The notes under the pieces were generated by a model, which had not been told where the DNA came from, did no database searches, and was given only the letters and a program-made list of their open reading frames with translations. From the NCBI GenBank assembly GCA_937973935.1, contig CALJJF010000272.1, positions 1 to 6,998 on the forward strand: a DNA stretch of 6,998 bases. Direction: 5' to 3'. Source of the DNA: MKRK01 sp001896915. Lineage in GTDB: Bacteria > Bacillota > Clostridia > Oscillospirales > Acutalibacteraceae. Below, in pieces: positions 1 through 4,900 of the stretch (position 1 is the first letter of the stretch; each line of letters begins with the position of its first letter). The position numbers and the translations under genes were made by a program.

Positions 1-375
1 ACCGGCAATGACAAAGTCGGCGGCAAAATAGCCGGCTACGTTGATGATGCCTGCCAAAACCACAGCCAGTACTGCGCTCGCCAGATTTTTTTTATGATAG
101 AAAACCTTGCTGAATGCAAATGCCATCATGGACTTGATGACAATGGTGAAGGGCAGATAGGCGCCGTATCCCCCGAAAAAGTCAGAAAAACCGGCACCGA
201 TGGCGGCGGCGGCCATTGCATAAGGCGTAGGCAAAAAAGCCGCGGCAAGATAGATCACAGAATCGCCAACATGCCCATACCCAACCACAAAGGGGATTTT
301 TGTTAAATAAGTCACGGCAAAAATCAATGCGGCAAAGATGGATGCCGCAGTCAGGGTCGATATTTTCTTTTTCAT
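1..375 (-). CDS. ECF-type transporter S component, N-terminal part (runs off left edge)
   Basis: The minus strand reads 125 codons from an ATG at 375-373 to the window edge without a stop, starting MKKKISTLTAASIFAALIF. The protein is very hydrophobic, with about four membrane helices in the visible part. It carries the segments VGYGHVGDSVIYLAAAFLP and GAGFSDFFGGYGAYLPFT, which resemble the Firmicutes TIGR04002-like group of ECF-transporter substrate-binding (S) proteins. In that superfamily the S component binds a vitamin or precursor in the membrane and works with a shared energising module of two ATPases and a T protein; none of these is in the window, and I cannot assign a substrate. A ribosome binding site reading AAAGGA on the minus strand (about 384-389) lies 8 bases before the ATG and supports the start. 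Composition is near 50% GC, clearly higher than the genes from 1193 to about 3890. The missing C-terminus is a window effect, not a truncation. Confidence 0.82.
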   Translation of the reverse strand, partial: MKKKISTLTAASIFAALIFAVTYLTKIPFVVGYGHVGDSVIYLAAAFLPTPYAMAAAAIGAGFSDFFGGYGAYLPFTIVIKSMMAFAFSKVFYHKKNLASAVLAVVLAGIINVAGYFAADFVIAG

Positions 376-395
376 TGTTCCATTCCTTTTTCTAA

Positions 396-412
396 AATTA
401 CGATGATAGCAC
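396..412 (-). promoter_or_regulatory. possible extended -10 promoter for the S-component gene
   Basis: On the minus strand the bases TGCTATCAT (plus-strand 403-411) match an extended -10 (TG, one base, then TATCAT). This would place a transcription start about 20 bases before the ATG at 375, leaving room for the AAAGGA ribosome binding site. I see no convincing -35 element. The same stretch contains the short inverted repeat CGATG/CATCG (401-405 and 415-419). Weak prediction from sequence only. Confidence 0.3.
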
Positions 413-456
413 AGCATCGGCTCTATATCTTATGGCGTCAGAACCACCGGGGACAT

Positions 457-573
457 GCACAGTTCATACAGGTTTCGATAGCGTCATTACGAACCAGTCC
501 GCAGAGCCGCCGGGGGTATAAGCACAGTTCATGCAGGCTTCGATAGCGTCATTGCGAACCAGTCCGCAGACCT
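457..573. repeat. 65-bp-offset direct duplication
   Basis: The segment from 457 to about 505 recurs from 522 to about 570 with three differences that I can see (A/G at 468/533, T/C at 473/538, A/G at 489/554). Both copies begin GCACAGTTCAT and run into the GCGTCATT arm of the palindromic repeat described at 546. After position 507 the copies diverge: the left copy continues GCCGCCGGGGG, the right copy continues into the complete repeat arm. A third, shorter echo (AGCACAGTTC) occurs at 751-760, just ahead of the second palindromic repeat. This looks like a partial or decayed extra copy of the element's left end, produced by local duplication. Confidence 0.75.
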
Positions 574-667
574 GGTGCGGCAATCCGCAACTCTTGCCAC
601 ATGATGTTTTCTTTTTGCGATAGGTACAGGGGAATACGGATTGCCACGCTGAGGCTCGCAATGACGC
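546..667. repeat. MITE-like palindromic repeat, copy 1
   Basis: The left arm GCGTCATTGCGA (546-557) is matched perfectly by its reverse complement TCGCAATGACGC (656-667). A second inner pair, GCAATCCG (580-587) with CGGATTGC (637-644), is also perfect, so the whole unit can fold into a long imperfect hairpin with a spacer in the middle. The GTCATTGCGA...GCAATCC theme is a widely dispersed intergenic palindrome in several bacterial phyla. I see no transposase, so it would be a non-autonomous or purely structural repeat. Open frames that run across this region are by-products of the repeat and are not annotated. Confidence 0.8.
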
Positions 668-767
668 GGAGGGGGGCATGGATCGCACCGCTTGCCCTTG
701 TGCGTTATTGTGGGTCGGTCTTCCGAGACCAACGGGGAAACAAAGAAAAAAGCACAGTTCTCTCTTA

Positions 768-902
768 GCGTCATTGCGAACCAGTCCGCAGACCTGGTGC
801 GGCAATCCGTTCTCCATGTAATTGAAGCATACTGCTACCATCATAAGAGATACGCATTGCCCGACCATTCATCAGAATGGTTTATGGCGCTCGCAATGAC
901 GC
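768..902. repeat. MITE-like palindromic repeat, copy 2
   Basis: Positions 768-809 are identical over 42 bases to 546-587 of copy 1. The right arm TCGCAATGACGC (891-902) is the perfect reverse complement of GCGTCATTGCGA (768-779). The inner pair is GCAATCCG (802-809) with CGCATTGC (853-860), one mismatch. The central part differs from copy 1 and includes a small perfect hairpin, ACCATTC-ATCA-GAATGGT (864-881). Near-identical ends with a variable centre fit two insertions of one repeat family. Confidence is high for the repeat and lower for any mobility. Confidence 0.8.
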
Positions 903-905
903 GGG

Positions 906-1100
906 TCATAGAGGCACAGATTTTTATGCAAACACTCAAAAAGTTGATTCATTTCATCAGTATTATAACACAAAATATCCTATTAATCATATAAGAATTA
1001 AACGGATTATAGCAATCGCAATGAATTTTGTCAATTATATATTTTGTTACAACATCAAAATTGTATAATTTTAGTATATATTAATAGAAAATTATGAATT
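906..1100. other. AT-rich intergenic spacer with no gene seen
   Basis: This stretch links the repeat block to the promoter of the agr-type cluster. Composition falls sharply after about 905. I find no RNA gene, no convincing coding frame and no LytTR-type direct repeats (the usual AgrA target). A TATAAT at 1064-1069 could be a second -10, but no good -35 sits at 16-18 bases from it, so I do not call a promoter there. Confidence 0.55.
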
Positions 1101-1105
1101 AACAC

Positions 1106-1134
1106 TTGCTTTTTATGCATTATTATATTATAAT
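1106..1134 (+). promoter_or_regulatory. SigA-type promoter of the agr-type gene cluster
   Basis: TTGCTT (1106-1111) and a perfect TATAAT (1129-1134) are separated by 17 bases, the optimal spacing for the vegetative sigma factor. Transcription would begin near 1141, giving a leader of about 50 bases before the ATG at 1193. Overlapping the -10 and leader is an inverted repeat, ATTGGTT (1133-1139) and AACCAAT (1161-1167), that could be a leader hairpin or an operator half-pair. This is the only strong promoter I find upstream of the DUF5317-type gene, the broken gene, agrB and agrD, which lie close together or overlap and so probably share this transcript. Confidence 0.7.
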
Positions 1135-1192
1135 TGGTTGTACTTAAAAATAACTAGAAAAACCAATCAACATTTACATAATGAGGTTAAAT

Positions 1193-1795
1193 ATGCCATT
1201 TACTATATTATTTGCAATTTTATTTGCAAAGTTTAAGGGGTATAAGGTAAGTTTACTATTCAAAAGTTGGACAATCTATCCGATATTGGTTGCTGAAATA
1301 ATTCTATTATTTTTTCAAATATCTGTTTTATTTGGGACATATTATTTTGTTCAGTTTGCTCAAATCAATAAAATTTTTCATCTAATGCTTTTTTTGATTC
1401 CTTTTTTTTGTTTCAAGCTTTATAAAGAGGGTTTGATAGGTTCTATTTCTATATTAATTGGAACATCAATGAACAAATTTGTTATGTTTCAAAATGACGG
1501 CAAAATGCCGGTTTTTCCATCTTTGTCTTTTTTAACAGGAAATGCAAAACACAATGCAATTGAAATTGCTGATAATGTAAATAAGGATTGGGGAATTTTT
1601 AATTTTTTATTAAATTTATTTCCTTCAAAAAACATTCATACTCTTGGCAATATAAACACAAAGTGGAAATTTTTTTCTGACTATATTGATTTTGGTTATA
1701 CAATATTAAGTATTGGCGATTTATTTGTTCATTTTTTTGGTTTTTTAATTATTTATGGATCTATTAGATTCTTAAATAAAGAGATTTACAAATAG
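1193..1795 (+). CDS. DUF5317-type multipass membrane protein
   Basis: A 200-residue protein (MPFTILFAILFAKFKG...) with about five hydrophobic segments, roughly residues 2-12, 28-50, 62-75, 82-95 and 175-192. The conserved-looking blocks are N94...NDGKMPV (101-107) and GDLFVHFFGF (175-184). They resemble the N(G/D)GxMPV and GD(I/L)F motifs of the DUF5317 family of Bacillota membrane proteins. The family has no established biochemical role, so I assign none. Start choice: GAGG (1183-1186) sits six bases before ATG 1193, whereas the in-frame ATG at 1181 has no ribosome binding site; using 1181 would add four residues. It is the first gene after the promoter at 1106-1134 and lies 18 bases ahead of the next start. 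Composition is strongly AT-rich, like agrB and agrD. Its place at the head of an agr-type operon hints at an accessory role in peptide maturation, export or sensing, but that is context only. Confidence 0.72.
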   Translation: MPFTILFAILFAKFKGYKVSLLFKSWTIYPILVAEIILLFFQISVLFGTYYFVQFAQINKIFHLMLFLIPFFCFKLYKEGLIGSISILIGTSMNKFVMFQNDGKMPVFPSLSFLTGNAKHNAIEIADNVNKDWGIFNFLLNLFPSKNIHTLGNINTKWKFFSDYIDFGYTILSIGDLFVHFFGFLIIYGSIRFLNKEIYK

Positions 1796-1813
1796 AAAAA
1801 AGGAGAAAGAAAG

Positions 1814-2329
1814 ATGAGATTAACGCTATTACAGTTATTAATTAAGGGTTTTCCCGAGGGATTTCTAAGTGTTTTAATAATATATTTTATATCGCATACA
1901 AAATTTAACAAGATTAAATTTGTTATGGTAAGTTTAGTTTATATATTTTAAACTTTTTTCATTAGAATGTTGCCGATTTATCAATATGTTAATACCATTC
2001 TAGGATTTTCTGTTTTGGTTGTATCAATGATAATAATTAGTAACGCACAACCGCCTAGAACAATATTAGCTGCTATTATAACAATTCTATTAATCAATGT
2101 ATGTGAAATGCTAAACTTACTTTATATTTATTTAGTTTTAGGACAGGGTACCGTTGAACTGTTAGCTAATCCAAAAGCTGAACTAGATCCAACATTTAAA
2201 GCCATAGCTACAATGCCATCTACTATATTTTTCGCTATATCTGCTCTAATAGTATATTTTATAACAAAAAAGATAGCCAGAATTAAAGAAAGCAAGAAGA
2301 AGGAAATAGATGGAAACATTAGCGCTTAA
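1814..2329 (+). pseudogene. agr-cluster membrane protein gene split by an in-frame TAA
   Basis: A strong ribosome binding site (AGGAG, 1801-1805) serves ATG 1814 and opens MRLTLLQLLIKGFPEGFLS... After 45 codons the frame meets TAA at 1949-1951. The same frame then continues with TFFIRMLPIYQYVNTILGF and on to a stop at 2327-2329. Read through, the whole would be about 171 positions: a small multipass membrane protein with a basic C-terminal tail (KKIARIKESKKKE). Both halves look like one protein because the frame is unchanged and hydrophobic character runs across the stop. From memory, clostridial agr loci often carry a protein with an N-terminal LxQLxIxGxPEGFL pattern and an internal IRMLPI block, which fits one ancestral gene. 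I therefore read this as a recent single-base nonsense mutation. Alternatives are stop-codon readthrough, reinitiation at ATG 1967, or a sequencing error. The gene overlaps the start of agrB by 20 bases. Confidence 0.68.
1967..2329 (+). CDS. downstream open frame of the split membrane protein (120 aa)
   Basis: This is the part of the interrupted gene that can still be read from its own ATG, giving MLPIYQYVNTILGF... It has about four hydrophobic stretches (near residues 8-26, 30-58, 80-104 with gaps) and a lysine-rich tail. No Shine-Dalgarno sequence precedes ATG 1967; the bases before it are TTTTTTCATTAGA. If it is made at all, it would depend on reinitiation by ribosomes that stop at 1949-1951, only 15 bases upstream. 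It lacks the N-terminal PEGFL-containing segment, so function is doubtful. Translation through this frame could still couple to agrB, whose start lies within its last codons. I list it separately because gene callers are likely to report this piece alone. Confidence 0.45.
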   Translation: MLPIYQYVNTILGFSVLVVSMIIISNAQPPRTILAAIITILLINVCEMLNLLYIYLVLGQGTVELLANPKAELDPTFKAIATMPSTIFFAISALIVYFITKKIARIKESKKKEIDGNISA

Positions 2330-2954
2330 AATTGCAGACAAAATTGCTTTTGAGTTAGGTTATGACAGCGAAAAAAAAATGATTGTTCAATATGGTCTAT
2401 TTGGATTAATTCAAATAGTTACAATCCTATTGATTAACATAATAATAGGATTATTATTTAATATCTTATTTGAAACACTAACCATGACATTAACATCGAG
2501 CATATTAAGAAAATATAGTGGAGGTGCCCATTTAGAAAAGTTGGGAGTATGTACTTTACTAAGTGTAGCGGTATCGACTATATTTCCATTGATGATCAAG
2601 TCATACTACAAATATTTAGGCGTTTCATTTGTATTAATATCAATCATTCTTGTTTTCGTATTATCTTTTTTTCTTATTTATAAATTAGCTCCTATTGACA
2701 ATCCTAACAAACCGATAAAAACTGAAAGAAAACGAAAAAGAATGCGTAAAGGGTCATTTATTGTATTAATATTTTTTATGGTTGTTACATTTTTGCTTTT
2801 TATCTTAGGTATACAAAATCAGAACATTTTTAGATATTGCTGGTCTATTTTAATTGCAATATTATGGCAAGTTTTTTCTTTAACAAAATTATGGGTTAAA
2901 TTCTATCATTTTATCGATTTTGTTTATTGTAAAATTAAATTATTAGGGAGGTGA
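2310..2954 (+). CDS. agrB: AgrB, membrane peptidase that processes the AgrD peptide
   Basis: A 214-residue integral membrane protein, normal length for AgrB. The family is a cysteine endopeptidase that removes the C-terminal tail of AgrD and closes the thiolactone ring of the autoinducing peptide. The catalytic pair is visible in RKYSGGAH(74)LEKLGVC(81): a His and a Cys seven residues apart, as in S. aureus AgrB (His77, Cys84). The second family signature, APIDNPNKPI, lies at 127-136 and is followed by a strongly basic loop (KTERKRKRMRKG). Hydrophobic segments lie near 30-55, 80-98, 102-125, 148-168 and 174-192. The start ATG 2310 has AAGGA about six bases upstream and overlaps the preceding frame by 20 bases, implying translational coupling. 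AgrD follows four bases after its stop. Very AT-rich, like the neighbouring agr genes. Family assignment is secure. Confidence 0.95.
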   Translation: METLALKIADKIAFELGYDSEKKMIVQYGLFGLIQIVTILLINIIIGLLFNILFETLTMTLTSSILRKYSGGAHLEKLGVCTLLSVAVSTIFPLMIKSYYKYLGVSFVLISIILVFVLSFFLIYKLAPIDNPNKPIKTERKRKRMRKGSFIVLIFFMVVTFLLFILGIQNQNIFRYCWSILIAILWQVFSLTKLWVKFYHFIDFVYCKIKLLGR

Positions 2955-2958
2955 AAAT

Positions 2959-3081
2959 ATGAAAAAGTTTTATGCTGTCATTGCTGCTGTTGCTACAGTA
3001 TTAGCAACAATGTTCGCCACTTCTGCTTGTTTTTGGTTTGGCAATCAACCTGTAGAACCAGCATCATTAAGAGACGAATAG
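2959..3081 (+). CDS. agrD: AgrD, cyclic autoinducing peptide precursor
   Basis: A 40-residue precursor with an excellent ribosome binding site (GGGAGGTGA, from about 2946) before ATG 2959. Three parts can be seen. The N-terminal amphipathic or membrane-binding leader is MKKFYAVIAAVATVLATMFA. The core is TSACFWFG, with the ring cysteine at 24. The acidic C-terminal recognition tail is NQPVEPASLRDE. This architecture, including the QP.EP.SLRDE tail, matches clostridial AgrD such as that of C. perfringens, whose core is TSACLWFT (recalled, not searched). By analogy AgrB would cut after Gly28, and the mature signal would be a five-residue thiolactone CFWFG, perhaps with a short N-terminal tail after a second cleavage. 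The ring-closing residue being glycine rather than a bulkier residue is notable. The cut sites are inferred. Confidence 0.92.
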   Translation: MKKFYAVIAAVATVLATMFATSACFWFGNQPVEPASLRDE

Positions 3082-3132
3082 TTTTGGAAAATTAGGAGGT
3101 CATACTATTTGACCTCCTAATTAACTCCAAAA
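3082..3132 (+). other. long two-part hairpin after agrD, without a U-tract
   Basis: AATTAGGAGGTCA (3090-3102) and TGACCTCCTAATT (3110-3122) form a perfect 13-bp stem with a 7-base loop. After a small internal loop, TTTTGGA (3082-3088) pairs with TCCAAAA (3126-3132). It begins immediately after the agrD stop codon. No run of T follows on the plus strand (next bases TCGGCAAAGG), so it is not a canonical intrinsic terminator. It could block 3' exonucleases and stabilise the agrBD message, mark a processing site, or act as a weak terminator setting the ratio of agrD to the downstream genes. The 5' arm contains a near-perfect Shine-Dalgarno sequence, AGGAGGTCA. Confidence 0.75.
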
Positions 3133-3154
3133 TCGGCAAAGGGGGAGATTAAGA

Positions 3155-4819
3155 GTGGTTAAAGATAGTAACAATCTTTTGAAAATCAATCAAGTTTTAT
3201 ATTTAGTTAAATTCGCATCACTTTTCTTCTCTGCTATGGCATTTTTTCAATATTACTACCAAAATGAATCTGCAAATAATATATATTCATTTGGTATTTT
3301 TGCTTTCATTATATTAGTTATTCTTTTGTTGTACATATTTTGGGATTTTTTATGGTCAAAAAAAATTAAATATAAATTTTTACTTACTTGGATTCAACCA
3401 TTAGTTTTCATAAGTTTTTCTACTGTTGCGATCTTATTAACAGGTTCGTATGAAAGTAATTACAAATTTCTATTTATGTTTATAATTATATCATCTACAA
3501 TAGAAAGTGGCTTTAAGTTAGGTATTACCACATCAAGTGTTTGTTCCTTAATTATATTATCGCTTGACCTAATTCTCGTAAAAACGCATAATAGTATCAA
3601 TTCATATTTTGGAAGTGATCTTGTACTTGTCGGTGCTTTTTTAATTTTAGCATACACCATTGGTATCTACGTTAAAACGGAAAAAGAACACATTGAAGAA
3701 TTGAAAGACCGAGCCAATATAGACGGGTTGACTAATCTTTATAACCATCGGTATTTTTACGATGCCATCGCAAAGGCAATCAAAGAAAGTGATGAGAATA
3801 AAACCTCTTTGTCACTTCTTTTTATCGATATTGATTATTTTAAATATTATAATGATTTACACGGACACCAGAAGGGTGATGAGGTGTTAAAAATCATTGC
3901 AAGGGTTTTGAAATCCTCCGTAAGGGAAAAGGATCTGGTTGCACGGTACGGCGGTGAGGAATTTGCGGTCATGCTGCCTGATACTGTTGAAGATGAAGCC
4001 ATTGAAATTGCTGAAAATTTGAGGCTGAAAATTCAGAATGTCACGTTTGAGGGACAGGAATATCAACCCAATGAAAATCTGACCATATCATTGGGGGTTT
4101 CCGTATATCCTCAAAAAGCAAAAACAGAAACAGAACTGATTAAATTTGCCGACGAAGCATTGTACAGGGCAAAATTCTTGCGAAAAAACAGAGTGGAAGG
4201 GTATTCTTCTATTTTTGAAGATTTACAGGGTGATCTGGACAAGGATGACCGGGAGGTTGTCACTTCTATCAAAACGCTGATTGCCGTAATCAATGCAAGA
4301 GACAAATATACATACGGTCATGTGGAACGTGTGGTTGCCTATTGCAAAATTCTTGCCGAAAAGCTTGATTTGTGCATCAAGGACAATAAAAATCTCATCT
4401 ACGGCGCTTATATGCATGATGTGGGAAAAATCAATATATCCAAAGAAATATTGGTGAAAAATACACCCCTGACACCCACGGAATGGGATGAGTTAAAAGA
4501 GCATCCTCAGAATGCGATTGCAATCATCAAGAATGTAAAAGCGCTGAATGACGTTATCCCGATTATTTTACAGCATCATGAAAAACTGGACGGAACGGGA
4601 TATCCCTTTAAGCTGGAAGGGGACAACATCAACTATCTGGCAAAGGTACTATCGGTAGCAGACAGCTTTGACGCAATGACATCGGACAGACCTTATCACA
4701 GAAAGAAATCCATCAGTGAAGGAATTGAAGAATTGCGTAAATGCGGCGGGTCACAATTTGATCCTGAAATTGTTGAGAAATTTATTGAAGCCATCAAAGA
4801 AAATATGAACCATCTATAA
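3155..4819 (+). CDS. membrane-anchored c-di-GMP protein with GGDEF and HD-GYP domains
   Basis: A 554-residue protein that starts at GTG 3155, supported by GGAG seven bases upstream. The N-terminal 175 residues hold about six membrane helices of a type I do not recognise as a named sensor. The GGDEF domain spans about 186-347: metal residues lie in FIDIDYF (224-230), the active-site motif is GGEEF (266-270), and an inhibitory I-site RxxD (R257-D260) is five residues before it. The HD-GYP domain spans about 365-550: HD at 421-422 in YMHDVGKI, H450, HHEKLDGTGYP (474-484) and D503/D506 are all present. GGDEF domains make c-di-GMP from two GTP and HD-GYP domains hydrolyse it. Both sets of key residues look intact, so the protein could be bifunctional, or one half could be regulatory. 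It lies between agrD and two AgrC-like kinases, suggesting linkage to peptide sensing. The first part is very AT-rich (about 18-32% GC to about 3660), rising to 40-50% by about 3900. Confidence 0.93.
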   Translation: MVKDSNNLLKINQVLYLVKFASLFFSAMAFFQYYYQNESANNIYSFGIFAFIILVILLLYIFWDFLWSKKIKYKFLLTWIQPLVFISFSTVAILLTGSYESNYKFLFMFIIISSTIESGFKLGITTSSVCSLIILSLDLILVKTHNSINSYFGSDLVLVGAFLILAYTIGIYVKTEKEHIEELKDRANIDGLTNLYNHRYFYDAIAKAIKESDENKTSLSLLFIDIDYFKYYNDLHGHQKGDEVLKIIARVLKSSVREKDLVARYGGEEFAVMLPDTVEDEAIEIAENLRLKIQNVTFEGQEYQPNENLTISLGVSVYPQKAKTETELIKFADEALYRAKFLRKNRVEGYSSIFEDLQGDLDKDDREVVTSIKTLIAVINARDKYTYGHVERVVAYCKILAEKLDLCIKDNKNLIYGAYMHDVGKINISKEILVKNTPLTPTEWDELKEHPQNAIAIIKNVKALNDVIPIILQHHEKLDGTGYPFKLEGDNINYLAKVLSVADSFDAMTSDRPYHRKKSISEGIEELRKCGGSQFDPEIVEKFIEAIKENMNHL

Positions 4820-4870
4820 AACCGCAGCAAAGATGCCCGAAGGGATTCTGGGTTTGATGCGGTTTTTTTT
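4818..4870 (+). terminator. intrinsic terminator after the GGDEF/HD-GYP gene
   Basis: AAAACCGCA (4818-4826) pairs with TGCGGTTTT (4858-4866). The upper stem continues with CAAA (4828-4831) to TTTG (4853-4856) and CCC (4836-4838) to GGG (4850-4852). A run of eight T follows at 4863-4870. It overlaps the stop codon at 4817-4819. The next coding start is only 30 bases after the T-run, with no visible promoter between, so it may act as an attenuator instead of a full operon boundary. Confidence 0.85.
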
Positions 4871-4900
4871 ATGTCGTTTTTTAAGAAAGAGGGAGAAAAA

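Noticed and set aside
94..306. 70-codon open frame on the plus strand
   Set aside because: It lies wholly antisense to the S-component gene, which has the membrane-protein pattern and a ribosome binding site.
457..902. CRISPR array
   Set aside because: Repeats are palindromic, irregularly spaced and partly inverted, with no uniform spacers and no cas genes.
464..1068. Several open frames on both strands across the repeat block (for example 464-868 minus, 692-994 plus, 877-1068 plus)
   Set aside because: They read through the palindromic repeats, contain duplicated repeat translations such as CGLPHQVCGLVRNDA, lack ribosome binding sites and resemble no protein I know.
1042..1069. Second promoter with TATAAT at 1064-1069
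   Set aside because: No reasonable -35 hexamer at 16-18 bases, and the region is so AT-rich that a lone TATAAT is expected by chance.
3094..3120. Micro-frame TTG-ACC-TCC-TAA behind the AGGAGG in the hairpin 5' arm
   Set aside because: Only three codons, and the ribosome binding site is buried in a perfect stem; more likely a side effect of the palindrome.
4871..4900. Alternative ATG for the first kinase adding ten residues (MSFFKKEGEK)
   Set aside because: This ATG directly follows the terminator T-run and has no ribosome binding site; the added residues translate the ribosome binding site of ATG 4901, and the paralogue starts at the equivalent MQMPPGPI.
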